Below are positions 37,919 to 49,134 of a stretch of DNA of 64,000 nucleotides, in pieces. The translations under genes and the position numbers were made by a program. The DNA is taken from assembly GCA_025602905.1 (NCBI GenBank), contig JAHLKI010000058.1, positions 1 through 64,000 on the forward strand, in the 5' to 3' direction. Under the pieces are notes generated by a model, which searched no databases, was not told the origin of the DNA, and saw only the letters and a program-made list of their open reading frames with translations. The first letter of the stretch is position 1; each line of letters opens with the position of its first letter. This stretch comes from Phlyctochytrium arcticum. Taxonomy: Eukaryota > Chytridiomycota > Chytridiomycetes > Chytridiales > Chytridiaceae.

Positions 37919-39859
37919 CTACCAATCATCACCTGATTCCTCAACATCTTCGTCTGAATCCGAATCTGAAAGACCGCAAATTTTAGGACACAGGTTCGCA
38001 GCGTAGTGAATGTATGAGGCGTTCCCTTACCCTCGAGTGCGGCACGCTTCTTCATCAACTGATCTCTCAAAATGTCAGCGAGGTTACTGCTATCAACAGC
38101 CTTTGGTGGTGTAGTAGATCCATCGGCCTTTCCGGTTGAAGTTTTGAGAGCACCGATACCGCCAGCTCCACGGATGGCGGCCAACAGGTCTGATGGATTT
38201 CCGCCAGACAATGGGGCTGCAGGAGCTGGGGTACTGCGAGTTGCATCCGGCCGGGCTGGTGGTGGCGGAGGGCCCGATGCGGGGGGAGCTGGTGGAGGTG
38301 GGGGACGCGGACCACCACCACTTGCTGGTGGGGGTTGAGGGATGGGTCGAGCTGGTGTGGGTGGGGGTCCTGCAGCTGCGGGGACGGGTACAGGTGCTCG
38401 TCTGGCAGGTTCTGGAGGAGGAGGAGTCTGAGCAGATATTGTTGGACCACGCGCTGGAGGAGGGGGCGGAGCCTGTCGACGACTGGGTGGCGGGGGCGGG
38501 GGTGCTCGACGCGATGCTAGATAGATTGATTAGTAAGAGTGCATCAAGCAGCCGCGAAAAGACTCACATCCGCTGTTGGGAATGGCGGGCGGTGCAGCCG
38601 GTGTAGGTGGGGCTTGAATAGCGGGTGCGGCTTGCTCCGCATTTACGTCGGCAGCATGTTGCTTCATGAATTTTTGTACAAATTTGGCAGTCTTTTTGTC
38701 GGAAAGTTGTTCCTGTGAAGGGAGTTTAGGTAAAGTATTGATAGTGGAAAGCAAGACAAACGTACGGAGGTGATTCCGGCTTTTTCGAAAATAAGCTGCC
38801 ATTCTTTGGGAATGTTGTGGGCCTGCATTAAGAGATTGTTTAAGTCAAGTGACGTCTGGCATACACGATCTGGTCAACATACCGTAAATCCCGAGGAGGG
38901 GTTGTAGCCAACGTGGGTGATGTGCCTAGGGACAGGGTTGGGTTAATATCAGTTGCATGTGTCCCTTTCAAGGTTACGCACTGGAAATTAGATGGAGCAG
39001 AGATTTGGGACGGATCTACTCGGCGCTTCTTGTCACCCTTTCCTTTCTTCGTTCCACTAGAAAATATTCCGCTTGCCCGAGGTGACGATGTCATGCCACC
39101 CCCGCTACGAATGGAATCAGAGCTGGCACTTGGGATCATTCCTAGCGAAGAGGATGTGGCAGATGATACTGATGCACATGATTTTAGTATGCGCGCCTCT
39201 TCTACACCTTGAATCAAAGCTGCTGCTTACATGGGGCTGGTGCGAGAGTGGGTGGTGGAGGGACATTTCTCGCTGGGGGAGGAGGGCCAGACACCGGTGC
39301 AGCAGGCGAAGATGCTTTTGACGCAGCATAACTTTCCTTGCGAATATATATGTCGTAAAAGTCAGAGGCCTCCCCTTCGTCGGCAAATGACAAGCCAATC
39401 ATTGAATCCTGTAATACAATGAGAGATTTGTACTTTTTGCTTGATGCATCATTTGACGTACAGTGCCAACAAAGGAATGAAAGAAGGGTTGATCCTTTTG
39501 ATAACTAACATCATCCACAAACTCGTATTCCCAAACTATGCGACCAGCCTAACGCAAGCAAAAGCTCAGTACGGCAGACCCAGTTTTGTGCTTTCCTTCA
39601 ATTAAGACCCACCGGAACCTCCACTAGCTGAAATGCAAACTTGCCAGAAGTCTTTCGGGACAGAACAACAGCGCCGACATTCCCTGTATAGGTCCATTGG
39701 TCTCGTTGGGAAGTGTAAATTCTTGCGATAGTCGATGCCAAGACCTTTTGAAAAGCGTCAGAATCCGTAAGTGGATGAGCCCACATCCAAGCGTACCTCT
39801 GAACCTCGAGTTGCATTCTTGATGGCTCTACTCTCGTCGGGCAGAATAAGTGCAGGCAT
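37919..39859 (-). CDS. Wiskott-Aldrich syndrome protein homologue (WASP/Las17)
   Basis: Exons run from ATG 39859 (MPALILPDESRAIKNAT) to TAG 37919-37921. An N-terminal WH1/EVH1 domain (GRIVWEYEFVDDVSYQKDQP, FHSFVGT) is followed by a CRIB motif (HITHVGYNPSSGFT) and a long Pro-rich region. A WH2 motif (DLLAAIRGAGGIGALK) leads to an acidic Arp2/3-binding tail ending SDSDEDVEESGDDW. WASP links Cdc42-type GTPases to Arp2/3-driven actin branching. Unlike yeast Las17, a CRIB is present. In chytrids this suits amoeboid crawling, which is inference. Confidence 0.93.
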
Positions 39860-40513
39860 CTTGGGAATATGTAGGGGTTGATGTTTCTCGCTGTTTACAA
39901 TTGCAATCCCTTTCACAGCCAATTCACGTTTGGAGCAAAGTCACGCGACTCCAAAATGACAAACACATTCGCCAAGTTCCAACACATTCCCAGCGTACAT
40001 CTCGACCGTCGATTTAACTTGAAAACGGTTAGTCTGATTCAACATGGCGGCACTGCCGAGACTCGGATGTCTATAGAAACGATGTCTTGGAAGGACCGGA
40101 GAACTCGGAAATTGATGACCAGGAGGGAGTTAGCCTAGAACTTGGGTATCGAACGCTGAGACTCTGATGTCTGCTGGAACTCTTGATTTTGGCGTTAGAG
40201 GCTGAATTTCCTGCTTGCCATCTATACCGGCTTCTAGCCTGTTTTCTGTGGAAGGAAAATGACCCAGAAATGGACTTGTAGTCTTGTAGGAGTGCTCGAA
40301 GGGGAGTGACGTGGCACTACGCACTGAGCATCAGAGTTTAGGCTATTGGAGAGTCCTTTTGTGGTCGTCAAAGCAGAGTGGAAAGACTCTGAGAACACAT
40401 CATTGGTATGTTGACAGTCTGGTATGTCCAGGGATAAGAGCACAACACGATCAGGGATGTCAGGTCCAAGTATTTACATTGAAATACAAAAAAGCTTCAG
40501 CTTGCAAGTATTG

Positions 40514-42197
40514 CTACAGAGTTTTCTTGGCTTCCGAAAAGATTTCGCCTGGAAGCTCATCATCCTCGTCATCAATGTCAAACACCATCTCCATAATATA
40601 TTCCAAATCTCCTCGTAACCGCGTACAGAAGTAGTCGATTGGCAAGTCGTTCTACAAAGCAATCGTTAGCTCGAATAGCGAATAAGAAAGTCGCAATGTA
40701 TACCTCATCGGTGCCAAACGGATCTTCAATTTCCCCAGCTGAAATGCAGCAGTTAGGGGTTGTGATAGTGCAAGCGAATAAAAATGGCACACGATACCTA
40801 TAGCATCTGCCCCAAAGAAAGCGAGCGATGTTATGAAAACGACAGGAATGAGCAACCAGCCCATCTGACGAACTAGTTGGAATGGTAATGCCACAAAGTA
40901 CGCCATGAGTATCTGCAAGTTAAATCTCAGCATAATTGGCATGTTTCTAAAGCTTGGTAAACATTACCTGTTTCAAATGCGTATCATATGATTTTGGCAT
41001 GGGAATGTACAAGATCTAAGGGATAATCTCTTAATAGCGGTCGATGCAAATATACCGCCAAATGTGACAATTACCTGCTCGAATTTCGAGACTGCGTCAA
41101 TCATGCCATTAACAGCGCTAGTCATCGATGGTAGATCCTCCACATCAGTAATGCCTCGTTGGCGCCGGAGATATGCTCCAATACGATAGATAATGTCGAG
41201 TGGCGCGTTGATAACCAACGTATCCGAAAGTGACGAGACTCCACCAAATGGCCTTATGAACGGATATCTCCGCGGGCCAACCGGAATTGATTGCGACGGT
41301 GAGAGCAGGGTACTCATCTGTCGCGAAATACTTGCTCGATTCCGAGGAAGTATGATACTAGGCTGCTTACGATGCATGTCGCGAAAATCCCGCTCCCTCG
41401 TATCCAGTTCAGCAAACATGGGTTTTCGGGTTTTGTCTCCTTCATTAAAAAGATCTTCGACGGGTGAGGACGGGCTCGTAGGTACAGCGCCAAGGTCCAT
41501 CAAGCTAGATCGGTATGATTTGCTCGCGTAACCAGCAGGTAGGAGCTGCACCAACTCTTTTTGTTCGAACGCATTCTCTCCGCGTAAGGCATATTTTGTT
41601 GCTACAGCTACTCCAAGAAGCAGCTTCATAATCTGAAGTTTCTCCTGATATGATTCTGAGCTAGTAGTATTGATTCCGTTCCAGACAAGCCGGCTCATAT
41701 TCCGGATCTGGATGGCCAATGTAGTCCATAGCTGCGCTCCCTGCCAATAGCGGTCGAAGCCGCGGTTGATACGGAATGCCAACAACATTGCGAGAGAAGC
41801 GCCTAATATCGCCGTAAGTCTGTAAAATTACCGTATAGGTCCAATCAATCAAATGTGCTCCGATGAGTGGGAAAGGAGGTACATACTTGTCGTCCATGGC
41901 GAGAGGCCACCCTTGTTTGTACAGGAAGATGATTCCGATCGCCCATATCTCAAGTACCAGGATAACAGGCGCTAGTTTTGGAATGATGGTATACTGCACC
42001 CGTATCGCACCCAAAAGAGATCTATGGTACCCATCCTGGAAATTTCTGCCAGAGGTTCACTCCATAAATAAATGGCTGCTTCGAGGAACTCGTAAAATAC
42101 ACACCGGAACACACCGGAAGTATGGGTGATAATGCGCTAGTCTGATTTCAGGTGGGGGCTGGGGTCCTCTATCTGAAGATTTTGTTTCTGTCTTCAT
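40514..42197 (-). CDS. Bestrophin-like anion channel (RFP-TM/UPF0187)
   Basis: From ATG 42197 a short first exon (MKTETKSSDRGPQP) splices at a GTGTGTTCC donor into NFQDGYHRSLLGAIRVQYTI. Hallmarks follow: AFRINRGFDRYWQGAQLWTT, RNMSRLVWNG, PMPKSYDTHLKQ (decoded around 40990) and GEIEDPFGTDENDLPID. The protein ends DDEDDELPGEIFSEAKKTL. Fungal members are predicted chloride channels of the plasma membrane. A Ser/Pro-rich insert between the helices (residues about 120-200) is unusual in length. Stop TAG at 40514-40516. Confidence 0.88.
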
Positions 42198-42250
42198 GGT
42201 CAAATGTTGTTGCGGAGCGTGTTGGATCGCTGTGACAAACTACTTTCAAG

Positions 42251-43570
42251 ATGTCGCGACAAGCGTTATTGGCGTTTGGGTTTGACGCCTTTGGACAATG
42301 CAGCAGCGCCAGCAAACAAGAACGGAAGGCCAACGACGACCCTCTGTGTCACTCTACTCCCCAGATCTTGGCTCGATTCCAGTCGGATCGTATTCTTGGT
42401 ATCGCAGCTACCTGGTCCCTCTCGATTGCCTGGTCGGCTCAAACGATATATCTCTGGGGGTTTGTTGAAAGCTTCACGGGCGTATCAGGCTCTCGATATG
42501 CCCAAATCGATTTTAAGAGGGGTGCTTCCGATGCTGGACCAATCACCAAAGTCTCGTCGACGAAAAATTCGCCTACAGATAAGGAAGAAACTGTTTTGTT
42601 GGTTCTGATTGAAAATCACCTTGTGCGGATTGGTCCCCAATTTGAAGCCGATGAACCGCCTCCTCCCACCAAGAAAGTTAGAAAAGAAGCGGGAGCCTCC
42701 GAGGGGGCACTCGAAGCAAACATCACATTCGACACGGGAAAGCGAAGCTTGGTAGTGGACATGATATTAGATTATTGCATTGATGTTGCTGCCACAGCTG
42801 GTCAAGTTGCCGCCATTGAAGCATCTGGTCAGCTCCGGATATGGGCAAGCGGAATGGAGTCGGGCAAACAAGTTCTGCCAACACCCAGCAAGATGAATCA
42901 GGTTTGCTTCAAGCAACTCAGCGCTGGGGCGTCCCACTTCCTGGCCGTATCTGATCAAGGCACTCTGTATACATGGGGATCACACGGAGCAAGAGGCCAG
43001 CTGGGTCATGGGAGTGTAGAAATACATCCTCGAGAGGAGCCGCAGATCGTCGAAGCTTTGGAAGGGCTACGTGTAGTGTCCGCCAAAGGTGGAGGCAATC
43101 ACTCAGCTGTCAGTACAAGTGACGGCGTGGTTTATACCTTGTAAGACTATTGCTCCTTGTTCAGTCAACTTTGGTACTAAACGTCATCGGATTTCAGTGG
43201 GTGCTCCGAAGATGGCCAGCTCGGGCTCGAAGAGGACACCTCCGCAGAGTCAGAACCGGTCAATCACGCCTTACCCTCACCATTGGAATTTGACTTTGCA
43301 AACGAGGAGGCTGTCAGTATAGCATGCGGAGCACGACATACGCTTGCCGCGGATGCAACTGCCCTCTATGGGTGTGGGTGGAATAAATATGGTCAAATAG
43401 GGGAAATCGGCTTTGGTACATCTCGGCGTCTGTTGCAACCTTGTGAACTTCCAATCATTGGCAGACATCAAAGTATAAAAGCAATCGCAGCGGGAGGATG
43501 GCATTCGTTGGTACTACTTGAGTACGAAGACTTGAATGGTTCTGATCTCGAGACAGGCCCGGTGAAGTAG
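42251..43570 (+). CDS. RCC1-repeat protein (SERGEF/RCCD1-like)
   Basis: Two exons (42251-43140 and 43198-43570). The N-terminus MSRQALLAFGFDAFGQCSS is a typical beta-propeller first blade. Later blades carry AGASHFLAVSDQGTLYTWGS, ARGQLGHGS, GGGNHSAVSTSDGVVYTF, ACGARHTLAADATALYGCGW, NKYGQIG and AAGGWHSLVLLE. It lacks the features of the Ran exchange factor and resembles small RCC1-only proteins such as RCCD1 or yeast Ats1. The exact partner is unknown. Confidence 0.82.
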
Positions 43571-43651
43571 GTACGACGGAAATCAAGGACTCAAGGTATT
43601 GTAATGTCCGGTCTGTACAGAAAAACGTGTATGCATTTCTAATTTGCAGGT

Positions 43652-44003
43652 CTAGGACATAAATGAACTTTCATCCGGCACCGCAGTCCCCGCATGCTTC
43701 GATTCCATATGTTGGACCAGAATCTTATAACTCGCCATGGGCCCCTGTTTACGAGTTAGATGAGTCTGATTGCTGATCAGCGGAAATTTCACCCAAGAAC
43801 ATACTCGGCAACTGGGGCAGCTGATCTTCAATCCTTCCGCTCGTGCCTTCAACTGCGAGCCTTGCTTATTGGCACTCGCATTCTGCTTCTGATTGCGCTC
43901 CCTGAGGACAACGTATTAGCTGCCTTGCCGAGACCAAGTGGGTGGTGCATGTAATTCAACTTCCTACGGACCTTGCCTGGGCTTTTGCTGCACCTCGCAC
44001 CAT
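43652..44003 (-). CDS. Small C2H2 zinc-finger protein (ZNF706/At2g23090-like)
   Basis: Three exons join to about 73 residues: MVRGAAKAQA, then RERNQKQNASANKQGSQLKA through GLKISCPSCR, then GPMASYKILVQHMESKHAGT to a TAG at 43652-43654. The zinc ligands are Cys-x2-Cys and His-x4-His-type (QHMESKH), and the basic N-terminal 4F5-like half is characteristic. The family is small, conserved and poorly understood. Introns are GTCCGT...CAG and GTATGT...CAG. Confidence 0.85.
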
Positions 44004-44256
44004 TGCGCGAAGCGTACTTGAAGGAAGTGAGATACTGCCCGACGACGAGGGCGTTTGTTATTTGCCCTATATCCTCTCGCACACGGCTGCTCTACCCACC
44101 ACGAAATGACAACCTTGGCGGCCTCACTTTGACGGTCCCTCGATCCTTTGAACCTCTTGCTAAGCCACCGAAATGACCTGACATGTCACCAAGAGATTCT
44201 GTGTAAGTTCCCAGAACGCTATATCAAATGACTATGTACAATTCCGCCAGACTACT

Positions 44257-46419
44257 CTATCTATGTAATGAATCTAGTTGAGAAATCGCTGCTTGCACGG
44301 AGCTCTTCTCGATCTTGTCGTCCGCAACCACCTTCTCGACAAGCATATCCTTCAGAGTCGATATGGCTTGCTCCACATCCACTCCTCCTCGTACGCTTTG
44401 TGTCATGTCTGCCACTTCATGCGCGGCAACGCGTAGAATTGCTTCTCGAGTTGCCTGAAGCTGCAGCTCGGACCGCGGCCCAGAGGCTGAGGGATTCCAT
44501 ACTCCTGAACGCTCTAATTCGCTGGTAGCACTGAATGCCATTGGTGTCAGGGTGCCAAGTTTCAGGCGCTCGTTTAAGCTAGTGAAAGCTCGCTCAAGAT
44601 TAGCAGGAGTGAGCGGTGTTCCACGGGCGACCGCCGTGGCCAGACAATCGTTGAGAACCTCTCTTGCTTCCTTTTGGTGCTTAATTGTATGCAGCAGATC
44701 GAAAAAGTGTTTTTCCTCGTTCGGGCCACTTTCAAATATCTCAATAGCGGTCGAATAGTCACGGGTGGGACTTGAGCCAAAGGCTTTGATAAAAGCAGTG
44801 TGAAGTTGTCGATCGTCCCGCTTGACACCCAGGATAACTTTGCGATCCGCTGATTGCTCAGTGGACAATGTAGTTGATGATAATGTATCGAAATCACGAA
44901 TCAATTTGTACACGTATTCCAGCCCATATCGGTCACCAGAGCGACCCAATGCCTTGACAAACTCAATAAACATCTTCTGCGAAGGTTTCTTTGAAGATTC
45001 CCGCCAATACTTCCAGATTTTCCATGCTGTTTCCTCGGTTCTCGGCACACTCGCGTCCTGATTGGAGCTGGTACCAACGGAGCGTAACAGCCCCAAAAGA
45101 GTTTCGTCTGATGGTATAGATCCAGAAGATTCACTGTACATTAAAGCGTTCAGGGATGATCCAGCTTGTCCATGTGCTTGAATGATTAGATCTGAAGCAA
45201 GATTTTGAAGCGGAATTCCTAGACCAGCCAACCGATGTGCCCAGTCTAGGTAGCGAGCTAGCGGACTATCAGATTTACTGTTCCTTCCCGCGGCCTGTAA
45301 TAGCTCCTTTTGCACTAACGGCGACCTCAGTATTGTCCATCTCTGCAAATCTTTGAATACCATCTCCAACTCTGGGTCCCCTCGTGTATGTCGAAGTAGT
45401 ACGCACGCAGTTGTGACATTGGGTCCCTGGCGTACGCCTTCTCGTGGGGGGTACATCTCCAAAAGCATAACCATAGCTTGATTAGCACCCTCATGATACG
45501 TGTTTCCTTCTAACAAGCATTTAGACAAAACGGCATTGAGAGTATCCAGTGAGACCCGGAGCTTCCTAGCCTGCATATGTTCCAGCATCTGGAACGCCGC
45601 TTGAGTGTTTTCTGGCTCGACGCCAAGAATCAGGTAATGAAAGGTGCGGGAATTTGGTTCTATCCCTTTTTCAAGCATTTGAGCGAGAAGTGTCTGACAA
45701 TGTGCCGCATTCTCCTGTTGTACATGATACGCGAGTAAGGTATTGTACGGCGTTGCCAGCCGATATTTGTTTTGTGTGGATATATCAATGTCGGGTATCG
45801 CCTGCGAGTACAGCTTGAGAATTTCTTCTGCAAGATCCAACTGCTGTATCGAAATGCAGCGCTTGATCAAGAGATTTACCCCAGCTGGTAAAAGCGCTTC
45901 ATGTGGAACTTGTGCATTCGTGTCTACAGATACCCAATGGCTCAGGTGATGACGAGTAGCATCAATCAAGATCCTTCGCTGGTCTTCTGGTGTTTGCTTT
46001 TGGAAATTCAATGATATGATGGGATCTAAAATCAAGTTTGCATCGACAAACTGGGAGCTGCTCAGTCTCTCAGTTCGGCGCAAACGTCGTTGCTCCTGTT
46101 GCTCCCGGCAAACTGTAATCTCCGACGGGTTGCTTTGCAGAGCCTGAATGACTGATTTCCAGTTGGGCAGCCGTCGTGACGAGAGTTGCTGTTCTGCGCT
46201 CCTTGCTCCCTCCGCCTGTGGGTCTCGTCGGCTGGAAGGAAAAATTGTTCGCTCAAAATTTCCATACGTCCAAATCGGAAACTCTCGTTGATGGTGCGGA
46301 ACTCTGACAATCTCTCGGTAGAAAATTGGTGTGTACGCTGAAGAGGAGCACACATGTCGAATTCCTTTTAATGACTTGTTTGGCCGGAACGGACTCGAAA
46401 GTCTTCCTGGGCCCGACAT
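44257..46419 (-). CDS. Pentatricopeptide-repeat protein, probably mitochondrial
   Basis: A single exon of 720 codons starts at ATG 46419. The first 60 residues are basic and hydroxylated (MSGPGRLSSPFRPNKSLKGI), consistent with a mitochondrial targeting sequence. PPR units are clear around residues 215-310: TPYNTLLAYHVQQENAAHCQ, TLLAQMLEKGIEPNSRTFHY, LDTLNAVLSKCLLEG. Fungal PPR proteins of this shape bind organelle RNAs. The gene has a truncated, adjacent duplicate at 47820-48899. Confidence 0.85.
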   Translation of the reverse strand: MSGPGRLSSPFRPNKSLKGIRHVCSSSAYTPIFYREIVRVPHHQREFPIWTYGNFERTIFPSSRRDPQAEGARSAEQQLSSRRLPNWKSVIQALQSNPSEITVCREQQEQRRLRRTERLSSSQFVDANLILDPIISLNFQKQTPEDQRRILIDATRHHLSHWVSVDTNAQVPHEALLPAGVNLLIKRCISIQQLDLAEEILKLYSQAIPDIDISTQNKYRLATPYNTLLAYHVQQENAAHCQTLLAQMLEKGIEPNSRTFHYLILGVEPENTQAAFQMLEHMQARKLRVSLDTLNAVLSKCLLEGNTYHEGANQAMVMLLEMYPPREGVRQGPNVTTACVLLRHTRGDPELEMVFKDLQRWTILRSPLVQKELLQAAGRNSKSDSPLARYLDWAHRLAGLGIPLQNLASDLIIQAHGQAGSSLNALMYSESSGSIPSDETLLGLLRSVGTSSNQDASVPRTEETAWKIWKYWRESSKKPSQKMFIEFVKALGRSGDRYGLEYVYKLIRDFDTLSSTTLSTEQSADRKVILGVKRDDRQLHTAFIKAFGSSPTRDYSTAIEIFESGPNEEKHFFDLLHTIKHQKEAREVLNDCLATAVARGTPLTPANLERAFTSLNERLKLGTLTPMAFSATSELERSGVWNPSASGPRSELQLQATREAILRVAAHEVADMTQSVRGGVDVEQAISTLKDMLVEKVVADDKIEKSSVQAAISQLDSLHR

Positions 46420-46645
46420 GGCGCCGTTGCCCAGAACACAAGAAGAGCGTTGGTGAATAAGTCAGAGATGGGCAGCTTGATCTTGGCTTTTGCTCAACGT
46501 TTCCGCGAACTTGTTTTTGACATTTCAACATTTGAGTATTTTGACGAAACGTGTCAAAGTCACGGGGGATGCATAACAGTACTGTGGCAGCCTTCCTTCC
46601 CAACCCCAAACCGCGCAACCATACCACTTTTATACGTACCAACAC

Positions 46646-47199
46646 CTACCATGAACGGATTTGAAGTAGCTTCTCCACCGGGCCAAATTCCTCAGAATTC
46701 CCGTCAAGGTAAACAGGGTATTGTACGTTGCGACTCGCCGCTTTGAGCATTTGCATGGTCTGCGAAAAGCCTTTCTGCGAGTGATCAGAGTCGGGGAACC
46801 AGTTGGCCAAAATCGCTTGCGTTGCGCCCTTGTCTCGGCGAGTGGCAATGTCCATAGCCTTCCCTGTAGTCATAGCGAGAATGTCTTGTTCGGTGCAATA
46901 CCTGTGTGTCGGTCAGAAACTTCACTACTTTCATTAGAGCAGTCGTTTTCTCCACCAGGCTATCTACAGCTGCCCAGACGCATTCGACACTCGTCTGCAG
47001 GTGTTCTGTAGATTCGAGAACGTGCTCTACGACGGCAGAGAGCTGCTCAACTGATGGCGCAACTCTGGTCGTTGTCGCGGCATCCAAAAGAGCCTGGTGA
47101 GTGCTTCGTACCATCTGCTTGTTTTTGTGAGGAAATCGTCCCGGCCTCAGCGTGCAGATTGTGTACTCGCTCGATAAGATTGTCACATTGGGCCTCCAT
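46646..47199 (-). pseudogene. Broken reading frame, origin unknown
   Basis: An ATG at 47199 opens a frame (MEAQCDNLIERVHNLHAEAG) that shifts near 47100 into TTTRVAPSVEQLSAVVEHVL and ESTEHLQTSVECVWAAVDSL, then shifts again near 46890 into DKGATQAILANWFPDSDHSQ. Each piece has helical, protein-like composition. No GT-AG introns of workable size restore one frame. It may be a decayed gene wedged between the two PPR copies. No family recognised. Confidence 0.35.
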
Positions 47200-47819
47200 G
47201 GTTTTAGTATGATCCTATGGTCGTTCGTTCGTCAAGCGGGAGGCATTGACATGTTGTCCTTTATACACACTGTCTATGGTGTCTATAGTGTCTACCCCTC
47301 CCATCAGTGACTGCTACACGTTCAACGATGTAAATAAAGGCAACCAGCAGAATTGACTCCGTTATGGGCATCTCATATTTGCAGTTCGCGCGTTGGGATC
47401 AAACGACGGACGCTTCGTATTCTTCATGCCGTTTTGGGTTGTAAAGCGGTTTTTTCAGCAGGTAGGATTTTTCCAATGCAGGGGTACTGTCACCTTCTGT
47501 GTGTGGGAAACTGGTGGCGAAATTGATGGGTGTAGGGGTGGATTCTGGTTAGGCTCTATTCAGGGCTCTATTTACAAAATAGTCAAGACTATATATATAC
47601 ATACAGCAAAGGGGAACCTACGGTAGAGTGAGAAATGAGTTCGTCTAAATATAATAATTTCACAGTGCGCTATATACCATGTCAGGAAGCTGTGTGTGCG
47701 GGATGCCTAAGTGCCAGCACTCGGGAGAGAAAATAAAGACAATCGAAGTGTCATACAAGTTGCTATGAGATTCAATCTCACTTCTCTTTGAATCAAAGGA
47801 GACCTCATTTATTTCCATC
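47200..47819. other. Intergenic stretch between unknown frame and truncated PPR copy
   Basis: About 620 bases; a TGTCTATGGTGTCTATAGTG short repeat lies near 47272. No gene supported. Confidence 0.45.
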
Positions 47820-48899
47820 GCCGCAGATCTTTGAAAACAGTTTCCAAGTCCAAGTCTCTTGGTTGTTTGAGCGAAGGTAGTGCGCACGCAATTGAAGCGC
47901 CAGGTCCCTGGCGTACATCTTCTCTTGAGGGGGACTTGTCCAACAATTTGACAAAAATTCTTGGCGATACTTACTTCCTTCTGACAAGCATTTGGAAAGG
48001 ACAGTACTGAGAGTATCCAGCGAGACCCGGAGCTTTCTGGACTTCATATGTTCCAGCATCTGAAATGCGGCCTGAATATTTCCTGGCTCGACGCTTGAAA
48101 TCAGATAATGAAAGGTGCGGGAATTTGGTTCTATCCCCTTCTCAAGCATTTGAGCGAGAAGCGTCTGACAATGTGCCGCATTCCCGTGTTGTACATGATA
48201 CGCGAGTAACGTATTGTACGGCGTTGCCAGCCGATATTTGTTTTGTGTGGATATATCAATGTCGTGTATCGCCTGCGAATATAGCTTGAGAATTTCTTCC
48301 GCAAGATCCAATTGATGTATCGAAATGCAGCGTTTGATCAAGAGATTTGCCCCAGCTGGTAGAAGGGCTTCATGTGGAAGCGGTGCGTGCTCGTCTGCAG
48401 ATACCCAATGGCTCAGATGATGATGAGCAGCATTCATCAAGATGCTTCGCTGGTCATCGGGTGCTCGATTTCTCAGACTCAATGACAAGATGGGATCCAG
48501 GATCAAGTTTGCATCAGCAAACTGGGAAGTTCTCAGCCTCTTTATGCTACGTAAACGTCTTTGCTGGTATTGTTCTCGACAGATCTTTGTGGGGTTGCTT
48601 TGTAGAGCTTCAAGGACTGATTTCCACTTGGGTAGCCGTCGTATCAAGAGTTGCTGTTCTGTATCCCTTGCTCCCTCCGACCGTCGGTCGCTCAACTGCG
48701 GGTCTCTTCGGCGGGCAGGAAAAATCGTTCGTTCAAACTTTCCATGCATCCAGATCGGAAACTCTCTTTGATGGTGGGGAACTCGGACGGTCTCCCGGTA
48801 GAAAACTGGCGTGTACGCCAAAGAGGTGCATGCATGTCGAATTCCTTGTAAACCTTTGTTTGGCCGGAACGCACTCGAAATTCTTCCGGGACCCGACAT
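47820..48899 (-). pseudogene. Truncated duplicate of the neighbouring PPR gene
   Basis: From ATG 48899 the first 300 codons are a close copy of the PPR gene at 44257-46419, starting MSGPGRISSAFRPNKGLQGI. It keeps RTFHYLISSVEPGNIQAAFQ and LDTLSTVLSKCLSEG. At about 47985 the frame breaks, but nucleotide similarity continues to about 47820 (the stretch matching 45340-45500). The C-terminal half is absent. The copy therefore covers only the 5' half of the source. The N-terminal frame is still open, so expression of a short protein cannot be excluded. Confidence 0.8.
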
Positions 48900-49134
48900 G
48901 ACGGCGTTGCCCAGAACTAAGTAAACGACCTCAATCTTCCCCTCGGTATTGTTCTCCAATTGTTTTCATGGCAGTGGTTCTGATATTTGCCAGAGTTTTC
49001 GGGTCCGGTGGCAAAGTTTTCCAGGCGGAGTTCAATATCTTTCTTGAACGAAAAAGCAGCGGCGCTGCAGTTTCTGTGCAGTTCTCTCAATACGGACACA
49101 TCGGATGATCAATCAACAGCACAACCTTGTAGCA

